In this document: positions 7,142-14,694 of the stretch, in pieces
How positions within the stretch are numbered: position 1 is the first letter of the stretch
How the letters are laid out: each line of letters begins with the position of its first letter
DNA from: M2408 sp046303515
GTDB lineage: Bacteria > Bacteroidota > Bacteroidia > Flavobacteriales_D > Crocinitomicaceae
Direction: 5' to 3'
DNA length: 15,113 bases
NCBI GenBank assembly: GCA_046303515.1
Contig: JBKCGI010000078.1
Span: forward strand, 1-15,113
Program-made: the position numbers and the translations under genes
Notes under the pieces: generated by a model
Databases searched by the model: none
Seen by the model: only the letters and a program-made list of their open reading frames with translations
Told to the model about the DNA's origin: nothing

Positions 7142-8005
7142 TTATTTAACAATTTCACTTCTTAATTTCGCTACTTCTTCTTTCAATTTAGAAAAAGTTT
7201 TGTCATTCATTTTACAACTTTCTCCACCAGAAAGAGAAACTTGATTTCCTTTCTTAGAAACCTTTGTATCACCAGCTGTGCAATCCAATGTTTTGTAGAT
7301 ATCTAAAATTGTACCAATTTTTGTCATGTATGCACTTACGTCAGCATTATCTTGATATTCAAGCATGAAGTCAATTAAGTTTTCTGCAACAATTTTTTGA
7401 TCAACTAAGATTGCATCAATTTTTGGACTTTTCCCAAAACCTTTTGAAGTTCCTAAAATTAAGTGCATTGACTCAATCCACCCACCAGCTAACATTAAAG
7501 ATAATTCATTACCTTTTTCAATTTCAACTAATTGTTGGAAAGTTCTTGTATAGGTATTATCAGATAATGAAAATAATGAATCAGGATTTCCTTCCCATTT
7601 TTTAGCTTTATCACCCATTTCTTTTGAGAAAACTTTAGAAACGCCTAAATCATTTCCTAATTTTTCAATTTTAGAGAAATAAGAAAGGTATTTTGAAGTT
7701 TCTTTAAAACTAGTTAAATATGCTACGTCAGCAATATAAACTCCAAAGTTTAAGGCTTTTGAACTAGAACCTTGGTAAGAACTAGCTTTGTTATAATCAT
7801 TTACAAGTGCAATGTTTTTTGTGCCATCTAATGTTGAAATAATCTCGAATTGTTCAGAAGGTGATGGAATATTAAAAGCTATTCCTTCTGGTCTTTCAGC
7901 TGATTCGCTTTCAGTTTCAACTTGTTTTTTTTCTTCACTTTCTCCACCTGAACATGCGTAGAATAGAGGGAAAGCTAATAAAAGTGTATAAACTAATTTA
8001 TTCAT
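7142..8005 (-). CDS. Lipoprotein of unknown function
   Basis: A 287-residue predicted lipoprotein: signal peptide with lipobox FYAC (C18), then an acidic Glu/Ser-rich tether (about 19-40), then a mainly helical soluble domain. Recognisable local features are NFGVYIADVAYLTSF around residues 85-100, a helical segment around ELSLMLAGGWIESMHLIL (about 170-190), and two cysteines (C242, C264) that may form a disulfide around a polar loop before the last helix. It has no enzyme motif that I can identify and resembles uncharacterised conserved Bacteroidota lipoproteins. The Ser-Gly-Gly-Glu sequence after the Cys should favour surface export in flavobacteria only weakly; location beyond a membrane anchor is unclear. 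It is the first gene of an operon with the small secreted protein downstream, starting 46 nt after the dapA stop. Confidence 0.78.
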   Translation of the reverse strand: MNKLVYTLLLAFPLFYACSGGESEEKKQVETESESAERPEGIAFNIPSPSEQFEIISTLDGTKNIALVNDYNKASSYQGSSSKALNFGVYIADVAYLTSFKETSKYLSYFSKIEKLGNDLGVSKVFSKEMGDKAKKWEGNPDSLFSLSDNTYTRTFQQLVEIEKGNELSLMLAGGWIESMHLILGTSKGFGKSPKIDAILVDQKIVAENLIDFMLEYQDNADVSAYMTKIGTILDIYKTLDCTAGDTKVSKKGNQVSLSGGESCKMNDKTFSKLKEEVAKLRSEIVK

Positions 8006-8037
8006 TTTTTAAAATCTTAAATTAACAGAATTTTGCA

Positions 8038-8045
8038 CGAAAATA
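8038..8045 (-). promoter_or_regulatory. Possible -7 box for the lipoprotein operon
   Basis: The minus strand reads TATTTTCG, one mismatch from TAnnTTTG, about 32 nt upstream of the lipoprotein ATG and just past the dapA stop. It is the only candidate in this 46-bp gap; read-through from dapA is the alternative. Confidence 0.25.
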
Positions 8046-8051
8046 TAAACT

Positions 8052-8927
8052 TTATTTCAACAAATGAAACATTTGGTCTAAAATTCTTTTTTCGAGACCA
8101 TTTGAAACCGGAAATAAAGGTAATCTCATTTTGTTTTTCAGAATGTTTCTTGCTGATAATCCGACTTTTACACCTCCAGGATTACCTTCTTCGAAGAACA
8201 AACGAGTTATTAACAATAATTCATAATGTAGGGCTTTCGCTGTTGAAAAGTCATTTTCTAAGGCAGCCTTTACCATTTTGCAAAATTTTTCTGGTAGTGC
8301 ATTGGAAACGACAGAAATAACTCCTGAAGCGCCAACAGAAATTAAGGGAACTGTGATTGGATCATCTCCTGATAATAAATTAAAATCAGCAGGTTTGCAA
8401 CGAATAATTTCCATCATTTGATCAAGGTTTCCAGAAGCCTCTTTCATCGCAACGATATTAGAGATTTCCGCCAAACGCAAGGTTGTTTCTGCTGTAACAT
8501 TTGACCCTGTTCTACCTGGAACATTGTACAAGATAATCGGTAAATCAGTTTCTCCAGCTATGTGTTTATAGTGTTGAAAAATACCTTCCTGAATTGGTTT
8601 GTTATAGTATGGTGAAACGGATAAAATTCCATCGACTCCTTTTGGGATTTGTTTGATGTTTTCAGCTACTTTTTTGGTGTCATTTCCTCCACAACCGTAT
8701 ACGATAGGTAATTTGCCATTGTTTTCAGTCATTACACAATCCAAAACGGCATCTTTTTCACTCTGAGAAAGGGTAGGAGATTCGCCAGTAGTTCCTTGTA
8801 CAACCAAAAAATCTACACCTCCGTTGATTTGTAGTTGAACGAGTTTTTTTAATCCTTCAAAATCTATTGAAAGGTCATCGTTGAAAGGAGTTACAAGCGC
8901 AGTTCCTGTTCCTGAAAAGTTTCTCAT
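8052..8927 (-). CDS. dapA: 4-hydroxy-tetrahydrodipicolinate synthase
   Basis: DapA condenses pyruvate with aspartate semialdehyde in the cytoplasm, the committed step to diaminopimelate and lysine, and so feeds peptidoglycan synthesis. All family landmarks are present in 291 residues, a normal length: GTTGES (45-50, with T46/T47), the YY pair (107-108), the catalytic tyrosine in ILYNVPGRTG (Y134) with substrate-binding R139, the Schiff-base lysine in AMKEASG (K162), and LLSGDD (184-189). The ATG at 8927 is at the expected MxxFxGtGtALVTPF start. It follows ligA by 44 nt, with its own exact -7 box in that gap, so it can be transcribed independently. The downstream lipoprotein pair may or may not belong to the same transcript. 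Confidence 0.96.
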   Translation of the reverse strand: MRNFSGTGTALVTPFNDDLSIDFEGLKKLVQLQINGGVDFLVVQGTTGESPTLSQSEKDAVLDCVMTENNGKLPIVYGCGGNDTKKVAENIKQIPKGVDGILSVSPYYNKPIQEGIFQHYKHIAGETDLPIILYNVPGRTGSNVTAETTLRLAEISNIVAMKEASGNLDQMMEIIRCKPADFNLLSGDDPITVPLISVGASGVISVVSNALPEKFCKMVKAALENDFSTAKALHYELLLITRLFFEEGNPGGVKVGLSARNILKNKMRLPLFPVSNGLEKRILDQMFHLLK

Positions 8928-8943
8928 AGTGAATTGTTTTGTG

Positions 8944-8951
8944 CAAATTTA
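8944..8951 (-). promoter_or_regulatory. Bacteroidota -7 box upstream of dapA
   Basis: On the minus strand this is TAAATTTG followed by C, an exact TAnnTTTG match in the ligA-dapA gap, 16 nt before the dapA ATG. No good -33 TTG is seen at the usual distance. Confidence 0.5.
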
Positions 8952-8971
8952 GTTAATTATTTTGCTTTGAA

Positions 8972-10984
8972 TTAAATATTAAGCAACTTTATAAAATCTT
9001 CTTCTGAAATAATTTCAATTCCCAATTTCGTTGCTTTTTCTAATTTGGCTGGACCCATATTTTCGCCTGCCAAAACGAAGTCTGTTTTTGCAGAAATCGA
9101 ACTCACATTTTTACCTCCGTTGTCTTCAATCAGCTTTTTGATTTCATCACGCGAAAATTTTGAAAAAACTCCTGAAACAACAAAGTTTTTGCCTTCCAAA
9201 GCATTTGAAGCCAATTCTTTTTCCTCGACCTTAAATTGTAAACCAGCTTTTTCAAGTCGTTCAATGATTTTACGATTGTCTTCGTCTAAAAAGTATTGTT
9301 GTACTGAAATTGCAATTTTTTCTCCAATTTCATCTACTGCAATTAATTCATCGTATGTAGCAGTTGCTAATTTCTCAATTGATTTTAAACTTTTAGCCAA
9401 TTGTTTCGCTACTGTTTCTCCAACAAATCTGATTCCTAAGGCAAAAAGTACACGTTCAAAAGGTATGTTTTTGGATGCTTGAATCCCGAGCAACATATTA
9501 TTTGCAGACTTTTCTGCCATGCGATCTAAGTCTACAATTTGGTCAAAGGTGATGTCATACAAATCTGCCACGTTGTGAATGATTTCTTTTTTTACCAACA
9601 AATCAACTGTTTCAGCACCTAGTCCGTCAATGTTCATCATTTTGCGACCAATAAAATGTTCTATTCTACCTTTAACTTGTGGTGGACAAGATTTTTCGTT
9701 TGGACAAAAATGATTTGCTTCACCTTCTTTTCGAACTAATACTGTATCACACTCTGGACAAGTTGAAATATAGCTAACAATATCTGCATTTGTTTGTCTT
9801 TTTTCTTCGTTTACGCCAACAATTTTAGGAATAATTTCACCGCCTTTTTCAACATAAACGGTATCGTTGAGGTGTAGATTTAATTTTTCAATTTGATCTG
9901 CGTTATGTAATGAAGCTCGTTTCACAGTTGTTCCGCCTAAGGAAACTGGTTTTAGGTTAGCAACTGGCGTGATCGAACCCGTTCTACCAACTTGATAGAC
10001 AACTGATTCCAAAACAGTTTCTACGCGTTCCGTTTTGAATTTATAAGCAATTGCCCAGCGCGGAGATTTAGCAGTGAAGCCTAAATCTTGCTGAATTTCA
10101 TAAGAATTTACTTTTAACACAACTCCATCGATTTCAAAAGGAAGTTTCGAGCGATTTTCATCCCAATAGTTGATGAAATCCATAATTCCTTCTATGGAAT
10201 CTGTTTTTTTGATGTAAGAATTTTTGCTTTCAGGAACTTTAAATCCCCAATCTTTTGCCTTTAAAACCGTTTCGTAATGTCCAGTGAAATCTAAATCTTC
10301 GCCATAAATGCCATATAAAAAGCAATCTAAACCTCGCGAAGCCACCACTTTTGAATCTTGAGATTTTAAGGTTCCTGATGCTGAATTTCTTGGATTGGCG
10401 AATTCTTGTTCTCCGTTTTCTCTTCGTTCTTCGTTAGCTTTGTTAAATGCTTCCAATGGAAAAAATATTTCTCCTCGGATTTCAAAATCTTGCGGGTAAT
10501 CTCCTTTTAACTCCAAAGGAATCGTTCTAATTGTCTTTACGTTTGTAGTAACATCTTCTCCTTGTGTTCCATCTCCTCGAGTAACTGCCTTGTGAATTTT
10601 TCCATTTTTGTAGGAAATTCCAATTGCTACGCCGTCGTATTTTAATTCACATACATATTCAAGCGGTGTTTCAATCGTTTTTTTGATGCGATTTTCCCAT
10701 TCGGTAATTTCTTCTTTAGAATAGGAATTGCTTAAAGAAAGCATAGGGAAACGGTGAACGACTGTTTCAAATTTTTTGGTAATATCACCACCAACTCGTT
10801 TTGTTGGACTGTTTTCAGAAGCAAATTCAGGAAATTCACTTTCCAGTTTTTGCAAAGCAAGCAATAATTGATCAAAATCGTAATCCGAAATTTCGGGTGC
10901 ACTTTCCACGTAATACAAATGATTGTGACGATTTAATTCCTGCGATAAACGCTCAATTTCTTGTTTTGCTTGCTCTTTTGTCAT
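8972..10984 (-). CDS. ligA: NAD-dependent DNA ligase LigA
   Basis: The replicative ligase that seals nicks using NAD+. At 670 residues it is full length with all domains in order: Ia domain (about 1-65, with HNHLYYV and the YDxLxxxL-like YDFDQLLLAL), adenylation domain with the nucleotide-accepting lysine in KYDG (K115), DGT/GEDVT and the downstream EIRGE block (about 168-172), OB domain (about 315-395), a four-cysteine zinc finger (C409, C412, C427, C433), helix-hairpin-helix repeats (about 440-580) and a C-terminal BRCT domain (about 594-670). The start ATG at 10984 gives the canonical N-terminus. It lies divergent to the short-chain dehydrogenase gene across a 165-bp region with CTATGTG repeats, and is followed by dapA. 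Confidence 0.98.
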   Translation of the reverse strand: MTKEQAKQEIERLSQELNRHNHLYYVESAPEISDYDFDQLLLALQKLESEFPEFASENSPTKRVGGDITKKFETVVHRFPMLSLSNSYSKEEITEWENRIKKTIETPLEYVCELKYDGVAIGISYKNGKIHKAVTRGDGTQGEDVTTNVKTIRTIPLELKGDYPQDFEIRGEIFFPLEAFNKANEERRENGEQEFANPRNSASGTLKSQDSKVVASRGLDCFLYGIYGEDLDFTGHYETVLKAKDWGFKVPESKNSYIKKTDSIEGIMDFINYWDENRSKLPFEIDGVVLKVNSYEIQQDLGFTAKSPRWAIAYKFKTERVETVLESVVYQVGRTGSITPVANLKPVSLGGTTVKRASLHNADQIEKLNLHLNDTVYVEKGGEIIPKIVGVNEEKRQTNADIVSYISTCPECDTVLVRKEGEANHFCPNEKSCPPQVKGRIEHFIGRKMMNIDGLGAETVDLLVKKEIIHNVADLYDITFDQIVDLDRMAEKSANNMLLGIQASKNIPFERVLFALGIRFVGETVAKQLAKSLKSIEKLATATYDELIAVDEIGEKIAISVQQYFLDEDNRKIIERLEKAGLQFKVEEKELASNALEGKNFVVSGVFSKFSRDEIKKLIEDNGGKNVSSISAKTDFVLAGENMGPAKLEKATKLGIEIISEEDFIKLLNI

Positions 10985-11045
10985 GTGAATTGTTTCAAAT
11001 AGAATTTAAAATTAGTTCAAAAATATTATTTTTTCACCATATAGT

Positions 11046-11113
11046 CACATAGTTTTTTGATTTATCTCTGTTGATTATTCAGCCTAAAAAAAAGCAAACT
11101 ATGTGCCTATGTG
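11046..11113. repeat. CTATGTG repeats, two direct and one inverted, between ligA and SDR gene
   Basis: CTATGTG occurs at 11099-11105 and again at 11107-11113 (8-bp period), and inverted as CACATAG at 11046-11052. The outer copies extend to a perfect 10-bp inverted repeat (CACATAGTTT at 11046-11055, AAACTATGTG at 11096-11105) with a 40-nt spacer. Another copy with the following TTTC (CTATGTGTTTC) is found at 14590-14600 in the serS leader. It could be a dispersed intergenic repeat or a regulator site; I cannot tell which. Confidence 0.6.
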
Positions 11114-11149
11114 TTTTCATCTCAAAAAAAATCCTCAAATTTGCATCAC

Positions 11150-11947
11150 ATGGAAAATATTTTCAAAAATAAAGTTTGTTGGGTAACGGGTGCTTCTTCT
11201 GGAATTGGAAAAGAAATCGCTCTTCAATTGGCAAAAAATGGAGCAATTTTGGTCCTTTCTGCGCGAAATGAAGAGGCTCTGAAAGTAATTAAAGATACTT
11301 TGCAAAATTCAGATAAACATATCATTGTGCCTTTGGATTTGGAATTTTCAGCTAATTTTCCAGCTTTAGCAGAAGAAGTAATTTCTAAATTGGGAAAAAT
11401 AGACTATTTATTCAATAATGGAGGTTTGAGTCAGCGAGCAGAAGCATCCAAAACACCTTTGGAAGTTGATCGTCGCATCATGGAAATCAATTATTTTGGG
11501 AATATTGCCTTGACGAAAGCAGTTTTACCTAATTTTTTAAAACAAAAATCGGGACATATCATTGTAATTTCGAGTATTTCAGGGAAGTTCGGTTTCTTTT
11601 TACGTTCAGCTTATGCTGCTTCTAAACATGCTTTACATGGTTTTTACGAAAGCTTGGCTTTGGAAGAAGAACACAATAATTTGAAGGTGACAATTGCCAT
11701 GCCGGGAAAAATCAATACTCCAATTTCTACCAACGCCTTAACCGAAAAAGGGGAGAGACATGGTGTGATGGACCACAATCAGGCAACTGGAATGCCTGTT
11801 GAAGAATGTGTTTCAAAATTGTTGAAAGCTGTTGAAAAAGGTAGACGAGAAATTTTGATTGGAAACAAAGAAATTAAAGCTGTGACTTTAAAACGTTTGT
11901 TGCCAAAGATTTTTTGGAAGGTGATAAGAAAGCAGAGTGCGACGTGA
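11150..11947 (+). CDS. Short-chain dehydrogenase/reductase (SDR)
   Basis: A 265-residue cytoplasmic NAD(P)H-dependent oxidoreductase of the classical SDR family. It shows the Rossmann cofactor motif TGASSGIG (13-20), the stabilising NNGG (89-92, a variant of NNAG), the catalytic serine (S142 in VISSISGKFG) and the YxxxK pair (Y155, K159). An arginine at the end of strand 2 (SARN, about 37-40) favours NADPH. The basic C-terminus (about 245-265) and overall pattern resemble the DHRS7/YqjQ-like branch acting on hydrophobic carbonyl substrates, but the substrate cannot be assigned. An in-frame ATG at 11111 exists, but the extra 13 residues are unlike the family and contain the repeat motif, so I use the ATG at 11150. 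The gene is monocistronic, divergent from ligA and convergent with the DUF2007 gene; I see no strong hairpin in the 32-bp gap after it. Confidence 0.9.
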   Translation: MENIFKNKVCWVTGASSGIGKEIALQLAKNGAILVLSARNEEALKVIKDTLQNSDKHIIVPLDLEFSANFPALAEEVISKLGKIDYLFNNGGLSQRAEASKTPLEVDRRIMEINYFGNIALTKAVLPNFLKQKSGHIIVISSISGKFGFFLRSAYAASKHALHGFYESLALEEEHNNLKVTIAMPGKINTPISTNALTEKGERHGVMDHNQATGMPVEECVSKLLKAVEKGRREILIGNKEIKAVTLKRLLPKIFWKVIRKQSAT

Positions 11948-11979
11948 TTAGCTCATGTGATGATTTGCTGATTATTTTT

Positions 11980-12384
11980 TCAAATTTTATATTCCTTACC
12001 ACAATTTTTACATTTGTATACTTCTTTGTATGCCAATGGATAAACTGCAAATAGTAAACTGAATATTGCTGAAAGAATTCCTTTGACTGATTTAAAGTCT
12101 TTAAAGTTTTCATAGAAAGTTCTTGAGCCGCATTCGCAAATAAGTTCCTTGTCAGTTTGCTTTATTGTGTTTTTTTGAAATTCTCGTTCAATTTCCAATG
12201 CTGATTCGAGATCTTTCTTGTAAATTTTAACTTTAATTCCACCAACGGCATAGGAATTCAAAGGGTTCATTATAACTGTATTTTCATCAAAAATAAACGC
12301 TTGTAAACCTCCATTCTCTAATCTGATTCTCAAAAAATGAGCATCTATGGAAGATTCAAAGGATTTAAATGTGATGAGTTCCAT
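11980..12384 (-). CDS. DUF2007-type protein with C-terminal zinc ribbon and hydrophobic segment
   Basis: A 134-residue protein. The N-terminal part (about 1-70) matches the small DUF2007 domain (putative signal-transducing, PII-like fold): ITFKSFESSIDAHFLRIRLE, then FIFDENT and a GGIKVKIYKKDLESA strand-helix. The C-terminal part has two cysteine pairs, C83/C85 in CECGS and C125/C128 in CKNCG, that look like a zinc ribbon, but the halves are separated by a hydrophobic stretch (about 103-119) that may be a membrane or buried hairpin. The first pair is CxC instead of the usual CxxC. Function is unknown; DUF2007 proteins have been suggested to act in signalling or protein degradation, without proof that I know of. 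It starts 3 nt after the menB stop and so belongs to the serS/menB transcription unit. Confidence 0.8.
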   Translation of the reverse strand: MELITFKSFESSIDAHFLRIRLENGGLQAFIFDENTVIMNPLNSYAVGGIKVKIYKKDLESALEIEREFQKNTIKQTDKELICECGSRTFYENFKDFKSVKGILSAIFSLLFAVYPLAYKEVYKCKNCGKEYKI

Positions 12385-12387
12385 CTA

Positions 12388-13230
12388 TCAAGGAAACTTC
12401 GGAAATTTCCCGTAATCTGGTTTTCTTTTTTCTAAAAATGCATTTCGACCTTCTGTTGCTTCTTCAGTCATGTAGGCCAAGCGCGTTGCTTCACCTGCAA
12501 AAACTTGTTGTCCAACTAATCCGTCGTCAATTAAATTGAAAGAAAATTTCAACATTTTGATTGCCGTTGGACTTTTAGTTAAGATTTCTTGTCCCCAGTT
12601 GTATGCAAAGTCTTCTAATTCAGCATGAGGCACAACTGCGTTCACCATTCCCATTTCAAAAGCTTCTTGTGCAGAATATTCTTTTTCTAAGAAAAATACT
12701 TCTCTAGCTCTTTTTTGTCCAACTTGTCTTGCTAAATAGGCAGATCCAAATCCTCCGTCAAAACTCGCAACATTAGCGTCAGCTTGTTTGAAAATGGCAT
12801 GTTCTTTACTTGCAATAGTTAAATCGCAAACTACATGTAAACTATGTCCGCCACCTACAGCCCAACCTGGAACAACGGCTATCACAACCTTATTCATGAA
12901 GCGAATTTGGCGTTGCACATCTAAAATATTGAATCGGTTTACACCATCTTCACCTTTGTAGCCAGTGGTAGAGCGCACTCGTTGATCTCCGCCAGAACAA
13001 AATGCCCAAATGCCATCTTTTGGAGCAGGACCTTCAGCAGAAAGTAAAACAACTCCAATTTCTTGACTTTCGTGACAAATAATCAGGGCTTCTTGCAATT
13101 CGGATACCGTTTTCGGACGAAAAGCATTTCTACATTCTGGTCGGTTAAACGCAATTCTAGCTACACCGTTTGCATATTTGAAGGTAATATCTTCGTATTC
13201 CTTAATTGTTGTCCAGTTTTGTGTTGACAT
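12388..13230 (-). CDS. menB: 1,4-dihydroxy-2-naphthoyl-CoA synthase
   Basis: MenB closes the second ring of the menaquinone head group by Dieckmann-type condensation of o-succinylbenzoyl-CoA. The 280-residue crotonase-fold protein has the oxyanion-hole segments (CSGGDQ at 78-83; GWAVGGGHSLHVVCD at 122-136), the catalytic SFD motif (S156, D158) in DANVASFDGGFGSAYLARQ, and the C-terminal EGRNAFLEKRKPDY signature. D151, five residues before the catalytic serine, matches the aspartate of the bicarbonate-independent MenB type (as in Mycobacterium) rather than the glycine of the bicarbonate-requiring E. coli type. Menaquinone is the main respiratory quinone of Bacteroidota. Other men genes are not in the window. 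The DUF2007 gene follows after 3 nt; a C/G-rich repeat lies immediately upstream and I see no -7 box there. Confidence 0.95.
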   Translation of the reverse strand: MSTQNWTTIKEYEDITFKYANGVARIAFNRPECRNAFRPKTVSELQEALIICHESQEIGVVLLSAEGPAPKDGIWAFCSGGDQRVRSTTGYKGEDGVNRFNILDVQRQIRFMNKVVIAVVPGWAVGGGHSLHVVCDLTIASKEHAIFKQADANVASFDGGFGSAYLARQVGQKRAREVFFLEKEYSAQEAFEMGMVNAVVPHAELEDFAYNWGQEILTKSPTAIKMLKFSFNLIDDGLVGQQVFAGEATRLAYMTEEATEGRNAFLEKRKPDYGKFPKFP

Positions 13231-13233
13231 TAT

Positions 13234-13308
13234 TCAATTCCCCTTTTTGAATTGAGGGAAAGTTCTTGCTAAAAAAATCCTCCCCCTCGGTCCCCCTCCA
13301 AAGGGGGA
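13234..13308. repeat. C/G-rich hairpin repeat element between serS and menB
   Basis: The gap holds two adjacent inverted repeats. One is TCAATTC (13234-13240) with GAATTGA (13249-13255). The other is TCCCCCT (13291-13297) with AGGGGGA (13302-13308) around a 4-nt loop; a second TCCCCCT copy 10 bp to the left (13281-13287) can pair with the same arm. On the minus strand the stem is followed by a T-run (13271-13277), so it may terminate serS transcription. The G-rich composition contrasts sharply with the AT-rich surroundings and resembles intergenic repeats common in Bacteroidota genomes. Confidence 0.6.
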
Positions 13309-13314
13309 AGTGCG

Positions 13315-14586
13315 TTAATTAATAATTTTAAATCCAGTATATTTCTGCAAAACCTCTGGAATAAGAACTCCTTCGTCTGTTTGGTAGTTTTCCAACAAGG
13401 CAGCCACAATTCTTGGTAAGGCCAAAGCAGAACCATTTAAAGTGTGAGCCAATGCAGTTTTTTTGTCGTCTGTTTTGTAACGTAATTTCAAACGATTAGC
13501 TTGGAAAGTATCGAAACGAGAAACTGAACTTACTTCCAACCAACGTTCTTGTGCAGCTGAGAATACTTCAAAATCATAAGTCATTGCAGACGCGAAACCT
13601 GTATCGCCACCACATAAACGCAAAATACGGTAATGTAAACCTAATTTAGCTAATAAACCTTTTACATGGTCTACCATTTCATCTAATGCTTTTGCGGAAT
13701 TATTTGGATGTTCGATGCGTACAATTTCAACTTTATCAAATTGGTGTAAACGATTTAAACCGCGAACGTGAGCACCGTAAGATCCCGCTTCACGACGAAA
13801 ACAAGGCGTGTAACCCGTCATTTTGATAGAGAAATCTTCGTTTGGCAAAATTACATCTCTGTAAATATTTGTCAATGGTACTTCTGCAGTTGGTATTAAA
13901 TATAAATCGTCTTCATTTACATAGTACATTTGACCTTCTTTGTCAGGCAATTGTCCAGTTCCGTAACCACTTGCTTCGTTCACAACTAAAGGCGGAATAA
14001 ATTCTTCATAACCCGCTTTTTCAGCTTCATCCAAAAAGAAAGCGATCAAAGCACGTTGCAATTTAGCTCCTTTTCCTCTGTAAACGGGGAAACCAGCTCC
14101 CGTAATTTTTACTCCCAATTCAAAATCAATTAAATCGTATTTTTTAGTGATTTCCCAATGCGGTAAAGCTACACCATCAAAAATATGTTTGCTTCCAACT
14201 TCCTCGATTGTTTCGTTGTCTTCTTCATTTCGACCTTGTTTTACCAATTCGTTAGGAACGTTAGGTAATTGGTACATCAACAATTCAATGTCTTTTTCTA
14301 AAACCGTAATTGTTCCTTTTAAAATACTTTCTTTTTCTTTTAATTCAGAAGTTTTACTTTTGGCTTCATTCGCTTCTGCATTTTTCCCTTGTTGAAAAAG
14401 TTCGCCAATTGATTTTGCCATTTTATTCAATTCTGAAGAAATTCCTTCCAACTCAGTTTTGGTGCTTCTCCATTGTGCGTCCTTGTCAATAATTGCGTCT
14501 AAAATTGGAGCAGCATCGAAATGTCTTTTTTTAAGACCTTCAATGATTCCAGCTTTGTCGGTGCGAATGCGTTGTATTTCTAACAT
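13315..14586 (-). CDS. serS: Seryl-tRNA synthetase
   Basis: A class II aminoacyl-tRNA synthetase that charges tRNA-Ser (and tRNA-Sec where present) in the cytoplasm. The 423 residues match bacterial SerRS: an N-terminal antiparallel coiled-coil arm (about 28-108) that recognises the long variable arm of tRNA-Ser, then the catalytic domain with motif 1 around 160-180, motif 2 with FRREAGSYG (263-271), and motif 3 with NGSALALPR (384-392). The TAEVPLTN serine-binding segment (233-240) is intact. The ATG at 14586 gives the standard MLxIxxIR start, and an exact -7 box lies 31 nt upstream. Gene order rplU-rpmA-serS with a terminator before serS means it has its own transcription start. Confidence 0.97.
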   Translation of the reverse strand: MLEIQRIRTDKAGIIEGLKKRHFDAAPILDAIIDKDAQWRSTKTELEGISSELNKMAKSIGELFQQGKNAEANEAKSKTSELKEKESILKGTITVLEKDIELLMYQLPNVPNELVKQGRNEEDNETIEEVGSKHIFDGVALPHWEITKKYDLIDFELGVKITGAGFPVYRGKGAKLQRALIAFFLDEAEKAGYEEFIPPLVVNEASGYGTGQLPDKEGQMYYVNEDDLYLIPTAEVPLTNIYRDVILPNEDFSIKMTGYTPCFRREAGSYGAHVRGLNRLHQFDKVEIVRIEHPNNSAKALDEMVDHVKGLLAKLGLHYRILRLCGGDTGFASAMTYDFEVFSAAQERWLEVSSVSRFDTFQANRLKLRYKTDDKKTALAHTLNGSALALPRIVAALLENYQTDEGVLIPEVLQKYTGFKIIN

Positions 14587-14617
14587 AATCTATGTGTTTC
14601 TTGTCTAATAAAGTAGG

Positions 14618-14625
14618 CAAAGTTA
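14618..14625 (-). promoter_or_regulatory. Bacteroidota -7 box upstream of serS
   Basis: The minus strand reads TAACTTTG followed by C, an exact TAnnTTTG match. It lies between the rpmA terminator and the serS ATG, as expected for the serS promoter. A TTG is present only 13 nt upstream, closer than the usual -33 spacing. Confidence 0.55.
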
Positions 14626-14644
14626 ATTAAATATTGTTCAAAAA

Positions 14645-14676
14645 AAAAGCGATTCGCATAATTACGAATCGCTTTT
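14645..14676 (-). terminator. Intrinsic terminator after rplU-rpmA
   Basis: A perfect 12-bp inverted repeat (AAAAGCGATTCG / CGAATCGCTTTT) with an 8-nt loop lies 18 nt beyond the rpmA stop, followed on the minus strand by a long T-run. Confidence 0.92.
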
Positions 14677-14694
14677 AAAAAGTATGATTTTCGC

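Noticed and set aside
7135..7158. Upstream ATG (7158) for the small secreted protein
   Set aside because: It would overlap the lipoprotein gene by 17 nt and prepend charged residues to an otherwise normal signal peptide; the 7134 ATG fits better.
8033..8320. 95-codon open frame on the plus strand over the dapA C-terminus
   Set aside because: It is fully antisense to conserved dapA and shows no protein family features.
9045..9482. 145-codon open frame on the plus strand inside ligA
   Set aside because: It is antisense to the well-conserved BRCT/HhH part of ligA, has Ser/Phe-rich composition typical of a reverse-frame shadow and no recognisable domain.
11111..11149. Upstream ATG (11111) for the SDR gene
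   Set aside because: The extra residues precede the usual SDR N-terminus, show no conservation pattern and lie partly in the CTATGTG repeat.
11874..12113. 79-codon minus-strand open frame overlapping the SDR and DUF2007 gene ends
   Set aside because: It overlaps two better-supported genes on both strands, in a different frame, and has no features.
13231..13314. CRISPR or insertion-sequence remnant in the C/G-rich block
   Set aside because: Only two short copies with no regular spacers, no transposase fragment and no target-site duplication; a small hairpin repeat explains it better.
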